Below the pieces are notes generated by a model, which saw only the letters and a list, made by a program, of their open reading frames with translations, searched no databases and was not told the DNA's origin. A DNA stretch of 64,000 bases from Gammaproteobacteria bacterium (GTDB lineage: Bacteria; Pseudomonadota; Gammaproteobacteria; Enterobacterales; Kangiellaceae), in the NCBI GenBank assembly GCA_013373545.1, contig JABXHQ010000101.1:16646-80645 (forward strand), given 5' to 3'. Numbering within the stretch: the first letter of the stretch is position 1; every line of letters starts with the position of its first letter. The position numbers and the translations under genes are program-made. Of this stretch, positions 37,584 to 45,978 are shown piece after piece.

Positions 37584-38669
37584 ATGACAAATAATGCGTT
37601 ACCGCAAGCACAATTGTCCGACAAACATTTCCAAGGCAATTTTTTTGAAGACTTCGAGTTGGATGATTTAATTCGTCATGCAACGCCACGCACCATTACC
37701 GAAGGCGATGTCTCACTGTACACGGCACTCACCGGCAGCCGCTTTGTACTTTACTGTGCAACAACCGTTGCCAACGCATGTGGCTTTGCGCGCACACCGG
37801 TTGATAACTTTTTGGTCTTTCATATTGCATTCGGCAAAACCGTCCCTGACATTTCACTCAATGCAGTGGCCAATTTAGGTTATGCCGAATGTCAGTTCGA
37901 ATCACCTTGTTTTGTAGGTGATACACTCAGCGTCGAATCAAAAGTAATCGGACTGAAAGAGAACAGCAATGGTAAAACCGGTATCGTTTATGTTCATTCG
38001 GTTGCTAAAAATCAACATAACGATATTGTGGTAAGTTGGAAGCGCTGGGTAATGGTACGTAAAAAAGTTGCCTCAGCGCCTACCGGCATTGACTCACTAC
38101 CAAACCTTGCCAGTACAGTTACCATAACATCGCAGCTGATTCCACAAACGCTAGACTTTGCTCAGTTTGACAATGCCAGCAGTGGTTCGAATCATCGCTA
38201 TCATGATTATCAAGTAGGCGAATGGATTAACCATGTCGATGGCATGACTATCAATCCATCGGATCATTCATTGGCCACCCGGTTATATCAAAACAATGCA
38301 AAAGTTCATTTCGATGCCTACGCGATGAAGTCTGCACGGCATGGCCAACCTCTGGTTTATGGTGGGCATATTATGTCAATCTGTCGAGCACTATCCCATA
38401 ACGGCTTGGCAAATGGTCTATGGTTAGCAGCGATCAATGGGGGCAGTCATACCGCACCTAGCTTTGCCGGCGACACGATCTACTGCGTAAGTCAGATAAT
38501 GGATAAAGGTGAGTTGCCGGATCGAACTGACCTAGGCTGGATTCGGGTAAAAACCTTTGGTGTTAAGAACTTGACTTTACAACAAATCAGCGACTTTATT
38601 GATGACCAAACACTCTGGGATGAGCATAAAGTCCTTGAGCTTGATTACACTTTACTGTGCCCTAAGTAA
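37584..38669 (+). CDS. Mesaconyl-CoA hydratase-like double MaoC protein
   Basis: 361 residues from ATG 37584, with GGAG 8 bases upstream and one base after the preceding stop; an in-frame upstream extension to 37374 lies wholly inside the lyase gene and is rejected. Two hot-dog (MaoC-like) halves: first about 20-160 (ITEGDVSLYTALTGSRFVLY), second about 175-361. The stretch LATRLYQNNAKVHFDAYAM (about 231-249) is the hallmark I associate with mesaconyl-CoA hydratase (Mch) of the ethylmalonyl-CoA pathway, which reversibly hydrates mesaconyl-C1-CoA to beta-methylmalyl-CoA. This fits the lyases next to it. No ccr or ecm gene is in the window. Confidence 0.82.
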   Translation: MTNNALPQAQLSDKHFQGNFFEDFELDDLIRHATPRTITEGDVSLYTALTGSRFVLYCATTVANACGFARTPVDNFLVFHIAFGKTVPDISLNAVANLGYAECQFESPCFVGDTLSVESKVIGLKENSNGKTGIVYVHSVAKNQHNDIVVSWKRWVMVRKKVASAPTGIDSLPNLASTVTITSQLIPQTLDFAQFDNASSGSNHRYHDYQVGEWINHVDGMTINPSDHSLATRLYQNNAKVHFDAYAMKSARHGQPLVYGGHIMSICRALSHNGLANGLWLAAINGGSHTAPSFAGDTIYCVSQIMDKGELPDRTDLGWIRVKTFGVKNLTLQQISDFIDDQTLWDEHKVLELDYTLLCPK

Positions 38670-38685
38670 AAGCGTTTTAGTACCG

Positions 38686-38716
38686 AAAAAGCAGCTATTA
38701 TTAGCTGCTTTCTTTT
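38686..38716. terminator. Terminator overlapping the end of the propeller-GGDEF gene
   Basis: AAAGCAGCTA (38688-38697) and TAGCTGCTTT (38702-38711) form a 10-bp stem, followed by TTTCTTTT on the plus strand and by a T-run on the minus strand. The right arm encodes the last residues and stop of the minus-strand gene. Confidence 0.75.
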
Positions 38717-41700
38717 GATTGCCAGACCAAGCTCGTTTTTTCAATCGACGACGAAATCTCCAGTAGTCCATTATCTACTAACCGCTCTGGCGCATTCATC
38801 ACTTCGGAAATAGTGACTTCTTCTTCCGAGTAATGTCCAATCAAACCGACACTGCAGTCACGCCCGCTTGCCTTTGCGCTGTACAAGCACAAATCTGCAA
38901 TTTGGATCACTTGCTCGGGCAATAACTGTGATGGGTAATAGCTAGAAAAAGGATACGGCGCAAAACCAACTGAACAGGTAATCATAATATTAACTTCTTG
39001 GTTAACCTTAAACTTATGACTTCGGAACGAATCTAATAATCGCTGCGCGATATAGTCACCTTCACTGCGCGAAGTATCACGCAATAATAGTAAAAACTCT
39101 TCACCACCATAGCGAATAACTAAGTCACCTTCGCGACTAACCTTGGATAATATCTGCGAGATCTCAATCAATAAGCGATCGCCGATAGCATGTCCATATT
39201 GGTCATTAATGTCTTTAAAATGATCAATATCAATGAGAAATATTAAAAGATCATGAGCTTGAACTTCTTTAAGATTATCAAAACTCGGATTTAAGCCTAT
39301 ATAGGCCCGATTAACATCGCCGATATCGCGCTCTAAAAACTGATATAGCATTCGACGATTACCAAGCCCGGTTAGTGCATCAGTCATGCTTACCTTTTCC
39401 AACTTCTCGTTCGCGACTTGTAGTTCAGAGTTTAATAGTTCGAGCTGCTCATTTTTCGACTTTAACTCCTGAGTTCGATGCTCAACCATATAATGCAATC
39501 GTTGCAACATCTCACTATTACGTTTTCGATAACGATTAAAAATTTCTAAGCATCCCAACACTAAACTAAAAATAAGTATTACATAACCAATATATGCCCA
39601 GCCGGATGCAAACCATGGTGGATTTACTTGTAAATCCACCATGGTTGTTGCAGGACTCCATAGACCATTAGTAGACTTTACTTGCAACTCTAAACGATAG
39701 TCACCAGGACTTAAGTTTGAGTAGCTTATATTGCGGTTACTACTTTCCACTTCTTGCCACTGTGACTCAAATCCCAACAAGCGAAATCGAAACTTATTCA
39801 AGCTTAACTCGCGATATTCATTGGTTGCAAAAGATAGCTGGAGTTTCTGAAAATCTCCCTCAATGACGATTCTTTCCGGAGCAAAAAAATAGCCATCAGT
39901 ATGAGCATATTCAATTTCATTGTGAATGCTTTCACCATTAATAATAATATCGTCAATATAGGCACGATAATTTTCCTGGCTTTTCAGCAATAGCTCCGGA
40001 TTTACTTGAACAATACCCTTAAGCGTACCGAAATAAATCAGTCCGTTAATTGACTTAAAGTAGGCGCCAGAGTTGAATTCATCATGCGGTAATCCATGCA
40101 CTTTAAAGTAGGATGCAATTGAATTAGTAGTAAGATTTAATTGCGCTAAGCCACGGTTTGTTGACATCCAAAGACTATCTTGATTATCAGAAATAATGGC
40201 ATAGATGACATCATTGGGTAAGCCACTTTCAACGTTAATATAGTCAAATATTTTTGTCTGATAATTTAGCCGCCCTAACCCATGTCCATAAGTCCCCATC
40301 CAAACATCTTTGTTTTTGCTTTGATACAAGCTCCAGATCGAATTTCCCGGCGCTCTTAGCCGTGGACGCAACTCAGTGTGAAAGTGTTCGATAATCTTTA
40401 ATTCATTCAGCTCAATAACAAATAAACCTGCATTATCGGTGGCAATCCAAAGTCGGTTATTATCATCGCTATACAATAGTGAAACTTTATCGATCAAGCC
40501 TTGGCCAAGTAATGGAACATGAAAAATATTTTTCTTGTCCGCGGTTTGAAAGAAAAGCCCCTTATCATATGTGCCAATCCACAAACGCTGATACTGATCT
40601 TGATAAATGGAGCGGATACGATTGCCCACTGAAGTTTCAGTTAGCTGGGCATCGACAGCGGTACTCTGTTGCCCTTTCGATGCAACCAAAGCAATCTTAG
40701 AATTAATATTTCGCTCAGTTGCAATCGGTAAAACTGCGGCTTGTGTTTGCTCATTAGTAATTACTTGATAGCCTGATTCACGATCAAAATAACCCACACC
40801 GTTTTCAGTACCAATCACCAACTCGCCACTGGAGAGTTGGTAAAAAGTGCGAATGCTATCTGAAGGGAGATTCACACCACTGTTACGGTTGAATTGTTGA
40901 TAAGGTCCGGCTAAACCCTCCGCCGTTAGGATTCCATCGCTATCGGTACCAATCCACCAGCGTTGTTGTGCATCTTGATAAATTGCTCGAATACTCGGCA
41001 CATCAATTGGTTGATGTTGATCTTGCACGCGAAAACGAGAAATTGTTTGAATACCAGGTACCGAAAACTTAAGCTGTACAACACCGCTAAGCCAAGTCCC
41101 AAGCCAAATAATGCCATCATTGGACTGATAAATAGACGCAATATGATTGTCGGAAATTTGCTGCGTTTTGCTATTGCGATGCAAATGATAGATCTTTTGC
41201 AACCGCTCATCGGCGATAAAAATGCCTTTAGTTTCAGTTGCTACCCAGATCGTATCAGATTCTTTAACAAAGATTTCGCTGGCCTTTTCAGTACTAAGTC
41301 GCCGATTAAGTTCAATAATAAGAGGGCTATTCGACTCACGCCAACTTAAATCTTGCATGCGAAAGCGAGCAACACGATCCTCCAGCAATACCCACAGCCA
41401 CTCATTGGATTCAAACGCCATCGCTTTGATATTTTGCTGGCTAATATTCGGTAGTGGCAAGGTTACTAGCTGTCCAAAATCAAACAACAACATTCCTTTG
41501 TTAGTTGCGATATAGAGCAAATTGCGGTGCTTTTCAATAGCGTTAATTGAATGCTCAGGATAACCCTCTTCGGCAAGCCAATGAGCATCCAAAACCGTAA
41601 TTGATTCACTCACGCTGGGTTGAATCGAAAACAATCCGCGGTCGGTAATCATCCAAACTTTGGTGCTTTTTTCATCACTGACACAACCGATTACTTGAGT

Positions 41701-42117
41701 CCCGGCTCGCGGCGAAAATAAGTTACTTAAATAGAACTCTTGGCTGGCTTCGGTTGCGATTGCATGAACTAAAAAGCCACCATCAAACGAAGGTGCGATA
41801 ATATGACCTTGCCAGTAACATAAGTCGGAGAAACTAAATAGATTACGTTCTTTGCCTAACTTGGCCTGTAAGCGTCGGTGAGTAAACCCATTGAATTGAG
41901 AGACACCATCGTCGGTCGCAAAATACATTAACCCGTGCGGATCTTGCAGAATAGCCCTGACCGTTGATTGCGGCAAACCGCTCTCAACCCCAATCATATG
42001 TTTTTGATATTTAAACTCATACGCCAGCGTAAAGCCGGTAAAACAAATGAGTAAGATAGCTGAAATTAGCAGCTTAACCTGCAACAATGGCTGTATTCGC
42101 ATGGAAACCTTTATCAT
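38701..42117 (-). CDS. Periplasmic propeller-sensor diguanylate cyclase (GGDEF)
   Basis: 1138 residues. N-terminal signal/anchor (about 10-32), two-component-regulator propeller repeats through about residue 720 (DPHGLMYFATDDGVSQFNGF, IYQSNDGIIWLGTW and similar), a Y_Y_Y domain (about 740-825), a membrane helix (about 839-860), a coiled coil (about 870-905) and a GGDEF domain with DALTGLGNRR, LIDIDHFKDINDQYGH and the active-site RYGGEEFLLLL (about 1002). Active diguanylate cyclase is predicted; no EAL domain. Start ATG 42117, or ATG 42102 which has AAAGG upstream. The C-terminus overlaps a shared terminator. Confidence 0.88.
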   Translation of the reverse strand: MIKVSMRIQPLLQVKLLISAILLICFTGFTLAYEFKYQKHMIGVESGLPQSTVRAILQDPHGLMYFATDDGVSQFNGFTHRRLQAKLGKERNLFSFSDLCYWQGHIIAPSFDGGFLVHAIATEASQEFYLSNLFSPRAGTQVIGCVSDEKSTKVWMITDRGLFSIQPSVSESITVLDAHWLAEEGYPEHSINAIEKHRNLLYIATNKGMLLFDFGQLVTLPLPNISQQNIKAMAFESNEWLWVLLEDRVARFRMQDLSWRESNSPLIIELNRRLSTEKASEIFVKESDTIWVATETKGIFIADERLQKIYHLHRNSKTQQISDNHIASIYQSNDGIIWLGTWLSGVVQLKFSVPGIQTISRFRVQDQHQPIDVPSIRAIYQDAQQRWWIGTDSDGILTAEGLAGPYQQFNRNSGVNLPSDSIRTFYQLSSGELVIGTENGVGYFDRESGYQVITNEQTQAAVLPIATERNINSKIALVASKGQQSTAVDAQLTETSVGNRIRSIYQDQYQRLWIGTYDKGLFFQTADKKNIFHVPLLGQGLIDKVSLLYSDDNNRLWIATDNAGLFVIELNELKIIEHFHTELRPRLRAPGNSIWSLYQSKNKDVWMGTYGHGLGRLNYQTKIFDYINVESGLPNDVIYAIISDNQDSLWMSTNRGLAQLNLTTNSIASYFKVHGLPHDEFNSGAYFKSINGLIYFGTLKGIVQVNPELLLKSQENYRAYIDDIIINGESIHNEIEYAHTDGYFFAPERIVIEGDFQKLQLSFATNEYRELSLNKFRFRLLGFESQWQEVESSNRNISYSNLSPGDYRLELQVKSTNGLWSPATTMVDLQVNPPWFASGWAYIGYVILIFSLVLGCLEIFNRYRKRNSEMLQRLHYMVEHRTQELKSKNEQLELLNSELQVANEKLEKVSMTDALTGLGNRRMLYQFLERDIGDVNRAYIGLNPSFDNLKEVQAHDLLIFLIDIDHFKDINDQYGHAIGDRLLIEISQILSKVSREGDLVIRYGGEEFLLLLRDTSRSEGDYIAQRLLDSFRSHKFKVNQEVNIMITCSVGFAPYPFSSYYPSQLLPEQVIQIADLCLYSAKASGRDCSVGLIGHYSEEEVTISEVMNAPERLVDNGLLEISSSIEKTSLVWQSKESS

Positions 42118-42188
42118 GATACTTCGTTAGTTTTTATGGCGTTTCCGTCAATGCTAAAAGTGTAAGACACCGCGCGCATTTGCGCCAC

Positions 42189-43064
42189 CTAGGAACGAGG
42201 ATTTCCTTGTAACCCACCAGTATGCCAATAAATTACCTTGGCTTTTGCTGGCACTTTATTGGTTAACCATTGATGCATTGCCTGAAAAGTTTTCACCGCA
42301 TATACCGGCTCAAGTGGGATTTGATATTGGGTTTCGAGCTCGGCTTGGTATTGTCGATCAGTGGCGCTTATTTTGGCAAAGCCGCGACCGCAAAATCCAT
42401 GCTCAAGAACTAAATTATTTGGCCAAGGTTTATTGGCAGCTTTGCACAGCTGTTGCAAATCGCAGGTTATTGACTCAGCCCCTTTCAACACAACCACACC
42501 AATCACCTTGGTTGGCCAGCCCAGTAAATGGCTCGCGATCGCTAATGAAAGTGCTGTAACCCCCGTACCGACTGGTACAAAAATAAAGTCAGGCGCCCAT
42601 GGCAACTCACTCAAAGCAGGAATAATTGACTGCAAAGCGTGAACGTCACTGCCGCCTTCAGGCAACCATACTTCACCCGCAGACAGCGCTGGGGGGGTAG
42701 CGCGCAAGCAGCGAAAGCGCGCTTTATCGACAAATTGTAAGTCGACGCGCCAACGATTTAAGTCTGCCAAAGTCGCAGCCAATACTGGCGGCCGATGGCC
42801 ACGAATATAGGCGGTCATCGGGACCTTGTAGTAATAGCTCAAAAACCCTAAGGCATGAAGGTAGTTCGAACGATTGCCACCCATGGTGATAAGTTTTGTA
42901 GGCGCCGTTAGCGCCAGCTGATCAATCCAATGGCGCAATTTACGCGCTTTATTTCCGGAAATGATCGGATGGATTAAATCATCGCGCTTAATGAATAGTT
43001 GCTGTTGCGTTGAGCAGCCACCGAGAGGCTCAAGTGGCGAAGGAAGTGTTAAGGGAAAAGCCAT
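42189..43064 (-). CDS. PLP-dependent ACC deaminase/D-cysteine desulfhydrase family protein
   Basis: 291 residues of the tryptophan-synthase-beta fold. The PLP lysine is in SGNKARKLRHWI (about 37-48), the substrate region is TMGGNRSNYLHALGF, and the phosphate-binding VPVGTGVTALSLAIA and C-terminal YWHTGGLQG are present. It is shorter than D-cysteine desulfhydrase (about 330). Proposed reaction: alpha,beta-elimination from D-cysteine or a related amino acid; ACC deaminase activity cannot be distinguished by sequence alone. It stands apart from neighbours, with a 71-base gap to the propeller gene. Confidence 0.83.
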   Translation of the reverse strand: MAFPLTLPSPLEPLGGCSTQQQLFIKRDDLIHPIISGNKARKLRHWIDQLALTAPTKLITMGGNRSNYLHALGFLSYYYKVPMTAYIRGHRPPVLAATLADLNRWRVDLQFVDKARFRCLRATPPALSAGEVWLPEGGSDVHALQSIIPALSELPWAPDFIFVPVGTGVTALSLAIASHLLGWPTKVIGVVVLKGAESITCDLQQLCKAANKPWPNNLVLEHGFCGRGFAKISATDRQYQAELETQYQIPLEPVYAVKTFQAMHQWLTNKVPAKAKVIYWHTGGLQGNPRS

Positions 43065-43130
43065 CGGGGTGAATAATTTAGAGTGAGCAAGGCACCTCGG
43101 CGAGTGCCGATAGAAAAACTTTAATGGCCG

Positions 43131-43340
43131 CTATGAGTTAGCGGCTTGTGACATTATCAGCCAAGACGTATTGCGTTTGCGACGGTCTCGACCAATACGA
43201 CGGTCTAATCCAAAATCGCTTAGCAAATGCTCGAGCCGACGATTGTTGTTGGTCCGACGACGATCAATGCGGCGCTCGGGTCCAACATAGCAACGTTCGC
43301 CATTCATATCTGTGAAGAATGCTTGCGGCGTTTTATTCAT
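43131..43340 (-). CDS. Small arginine-rich protein with repeated E/D-R-R motifs
   Basis: 69 residues, unrecognised. It contains the Arg-rich stretches GPERRIDRRRTNNNRRLE and GLDRRIGRDRRKRN around a hydrophobic linker (LLSDF). The start is supported by GAGAGGG 8 bases upstream of the ATG. No signal peptide. The Arg-x-Arg spacing might bind nucleic acid or anionic ligands; this is a guess. Short, but with a good ribosome site and no overlapping gene, so probably real. Confidence 0.7.
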   Translation of the reverse strand: MNKTPQAFFTDMNGERCYVGPERRIDRRRTNNNRRLEHLLSDFGLDRRIGRDRRKRNTSWLIMSQAANS

Positions 43341-43516
43341 TGCATTTTCCCTCTCGTTAACTCCAAACTAGAACAGCTGTGTAGCAATCAGCTTTTTCAC
43401 TCTAGCTATTCCATTGTATCCTTATACGCAAATTTTACCCTAATAGACCTCGATATTCGGTTAAAAAATGCGGATAACAGGATAGAATTTCGTTTTTTAT
43501 TGACATAAGAGATATT

Positions 43517-44140
43517 ATGACACCCTTCGATCCACTCAATCTAGGTAAAAAATACACACTCCTATTGGCCCATGGAGCCGGCGCCGGCGCGAACTCTGAC
43601 TTTATGCAAGCCCTGCGACTTGCCTTTGAACCATCGGATATAGACTTAGTGCGCTTTGAATTTGGCTATATGCAACAGATGACTGAGACAGGCAAGCGAC
43701 GTCCGCCCAGCCCTTTTAACCAGCTAATCGAGCAATTTTCCTCGGTGATCGCTTGGTGCCAAGAGCAAACTTCGCGCCCATTATGGATTGGCGGCAAGTC
43801 GATGGGAGGCCGTGTTGCCAGCCATTTGCTCGGAACGTCCACGGTGATGGGCGGCATTGTCTATGGCTACCCGTTTCACCCGCCAGGAAAGCCGGACAAG
43901 CTACGAACTGAACACTTACAACAAATCACCAAACCCCTGCATATTATTCAAGGCGAAAGAGATACGTTTGGTAGCGCTGCTGAAGTGTCAGAACTGACAC
44001 TTGATCCAGGCATCGAATTGCACTGGATCCCAGACGGCGACCATAGCTTTAAACCGCGCAAGCGTTCCGGTTATACCTTGCCAAGTAATCTAGCAATGGC
44101 GGCCAGTATTACCCAGCAAATCATTTTGGACAGCGAATAA
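43517..44140 (+). CDS. Alpha/beta-hydrolase family protein (KANL3/Tex30-like)
   Basis: 207 residues. Small alpha/beta hydrolase: LLLAHGAGAGANSDFM near the N-terminus, the nucleophile elbow WIGGKSMGGRVASHL (Ser about 95), the acid in IIQGERDTFG and the histidine in IPDGDHSFKP. The KANL3/Tex30 family has no well-defined substrate. Start ATG 43517 with AGAG upstream. The next gene begins 41 bases downstream. Confidence 0.85.
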   Translation: MTPFDPLNLGKKYTLLLAHGAGAGANSDFMQALRLAFEPSDIDLVRFEFGYMQQMTETGKRRPPSPFNQLIEQFSSVIAWCQEQTSRPLWIGGKSMGGRVASHLLGTSTVMGGIVYGYPFHPPGKPDKLRTEHLQQITKPLHIIQGERDTFGSAAEVSELTLDPGIELHWIPDGDHSFKPRKRSGYTLPSNLAMAASITQQIILDSE

Positions 44141-44180
44141 ATGCCAGCACAAGCCACAACACCGATACTGCGAGCCCGCC

Positions 44181-44603
44181 ATGTTTGATTGGCAAAGCTT
44201 ACCTCGTGATGAATTAATTGAAGTGACCTTTGAGGGGATCACAGAGACTGGCTGGCGACAGTTAGAACCTTGGCTTAATGGCAAAGTGTTGCATGTGGAG
44301 TGTCAGTACGGCCGCTTGCCTAACTCGGAATTCACCATGGATGCATTTCTTGACGAGCAGTACTCATACAGCCTGTTGGTCGCCGTGTCAGCTAAACAAA
44401 AGCTAACCTTGCTACTCAATGAGCTTGACTGTTTAACTTGTGATATCGAACCTGGTGAATTAAACACCCCTGAACAGTGCCAAGCGTTTATTACTGCAGT
44501 TGATGAACTCGCCGCAGTTATAAACCCTCGTCGCTACTTCATTGCGCCCGAGTTCAAACCGCAAGCAATGATCTATCTTAATGGACATTTTGTAGCTCAG
44601 TAA
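44181..44603 (+). CDS. Conserved-type hypothetical protein, 140 residues
   Basis: Not recognised. Acidic, cytoplasmic-looking (no signal or membrane helix), with VTFEGITETGWRQLEPWLNG at the N-terminus, two cysteines near the middle (LDCLTCDIEPGE) and the C-terminal FKPQAMIYLNGHFVAQ. Start ATG 44181, 41 bases after the hydrolase stop; the ribosome site is weak. It lies at the end of a plus-strand pair and converges on pstS. Confidence 0.62.
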   Translation: MFDWQSLPRDELIEVTFEGITETGWRQLEPWLNGKVLHVECQYGRLPNSEFTMDAFLDEQYSYSLLVAVSAKQKLTLLLNELDCLTCDIEPGELNTPEQCQAFITAVDELAAVINPRRYFIAPEFKPQAMIYLNGHFVAQ

Positions 44604-44745
44604 TCGAGCTAAGAAAGTCTTATTTCATTGGCAACTTTTTCATTCAATTCCTAAAACAACAATGAAATGTATAGGTATGGCGCATAGCGGGCACTAGCCG
44701 CTAATTTAATTATGCCGCAATCAGTATTCACTAGAGCGTTAGAAA

Positions 44746-44772
44746 TTAAAAAAGGCCCACAATTGTGGGCCT
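44746..44772 (-). terminator. Intrinsic terminator of pstS
   Basis: AGGCCCACAATTGTGGGCCT (44753-44772) is a perfect 20-base palindrome 68 bases past the pstS stop. On the minus strand it is followed by seven T residues. Confidence 0.85.
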
Positions 44773-44840
44773 AATCATCCATGCTTATAAAATCCGTTTC
44801 AATCGCACCATCCGTGCTGCGGATAACATCCTGTTATTGA

Positions 44841-45800
44841 TTACTCTAAAGTTTTCAATACTTTCTCAACAGTCGCTGCAGGAAGAGGAACATAACCGTC
44901 TTTAACAACTACTTCTTGACCTTTCTTAGAAAGAACCATTTTCAAGAATTCACGCTCAAGCGGTGACAAAGGCTTGTTCGGGTTCTTGTTGATGTAAACG
45001 TATAAGTAGCGGCTTAATGGGAATGAACCGTTAAGAACATTCTCAGGAGTCGCAGCGATGAACTCATCACCTTCTTTTTTCGCTAGTGGAACTAAACGAA
45101 CACCAGAGGTTACATAACCGATACCTGAGTAACCGATACCGTTTTTAGATTGGCTGATAGCCTGAACAACAGCGGCAGAACCCGGTTGCTCATTAACACT
45201 GTTTTTGAAGTCACCTTTACAAAGCGCTTTGCTTTTGAAGTAACCGTAAGTACCTGATACCGAGTTACGACCGAATAATTGAATATCGCCTAAACCGTCA
45301 ACACCAACACCTTCCCAGCTCGCGATGTCGCCATCAGCTTTACATTTACGAGTTGAAGAAAAAATCGCATCAACTTGTGGAATGGTTAAACCTTTGATTG
45401 GGTTATCTTTGTTTACGTATACCGCTAGTGCGTCAATCGCTACTGGAATAGCTAATGGCTTATAACCGTGCTTTTCTTCAAATGCTGCCATTTCTTTCGA
45501 CTTCATTTTACGGCTCATAGGACCTAGGTTTGCAGTGCCTTGAGTTAACGCAGGAGGAGCAGTAGAAGAACCCGCAGCTTGAATTTGAATGTTAACGTTT
45601 GGATATAGACGCTTGAACTCTTCTTGCCATAGAGTCATAAGGTTCGCTAAGGTATCAGAACCTACTGAAGACAAGTTACCCGAAACACCGCTAGTTTTAA
45701 CGTATTCTGGTAAGTTTTCATCTACTTTGCTCGCCATCGCAGTCGAAGTCATCGCTGCGGCAATTGCAGCAGCTGCTGCGATATTTTTAAAAAGTTTCAT
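44841..45800 (-). CDS. pstS: Periplasmic phosphate-binding protein PstS
   Basis: 319 residues from ATG 45800, which opens a signal peptide ([20 protein letters not shown], cleaved after about 23) and has GGGAGAG upstream; the longer frame to 45893 is rejected. Phosphate-binding motifs seen: [14 protein letters not shown] (about 44-57), [19 protein letters not shown] (about 74-92), [13 protein letters not shown] (about 176-188). Solute-binding subunit of the PstSCAB high-affinity phosphate importer. It is the last gene of the block pstC-pstA-pstB-phoU-phoB-phoR-pstS and has its own Pho-box promoter and terminator, so its level can exceed that of the transporter genes. Confidence 0.95.
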   Translation of the reverse strand: MKLFKNIAAAAAIAAAMTSTAMASKVDENLPEYVKTSGVSGNLSSVGSDTLANLMTLWQEEFKRLYPNVNIQIQAAGSSTAPPALTQGTANLGPMSRKMKSKEMAAFEEKHGYKPLAIPVAIDALAVYVNKDNPIKGLTIPQVDAIFSSTRKCKADGDIASWEGVGVDGLGDIQLFGRNSVSGTYGYFKSKALCKGDFKNSVNEQPGSAAVVQAISQSKNGIGYSGIGYVTSGVRLVPLAKKEGDEFIAATPENVLNGSFPLSRYLYVYINKNPNKPLSPLEREFLKMVLSKKGQEVVVKDGYVPLPAATVEKVLKTLE

Positions 45801-45855
45801 TTCACTCTCCCAATTTATCTCTAAAGCTTGGTTACCCGTAATCTGGATAGTGGAC

Positions 45856-45889
45856 ATAGTAGAGGATAAATATTTCGGTTTTATGACAA
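45856..45889 (-). promoter_or_regulatory. Pho-box-like promoter of pstS
   Basis: On the minus strand, TTGTCAT-AAAA-CCGAAAT (45889-45872) followed by 10 bases and TACTAT (45861-45856). The first half matches the PhoB half-site; the second is weak. Spacing is identical to the other two Pho-type promoters in the window. Confidence 0.55.
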
Positions 45890-45978
45890 CCAAACCTTTT
45901 ATATTTACTGCTTATTTATCAAGATGTTATAAAGCATAAGAATTTTAAAACAAGGCGTGGATGACATTAACATATCAG

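Noticed and set aside
44753..44772. 20-base perfect palindrome as a possible operator
   Set aside because: It is followed by a T-run on the minus strand at the end of pstS, so an intrinsic terminator explains it.
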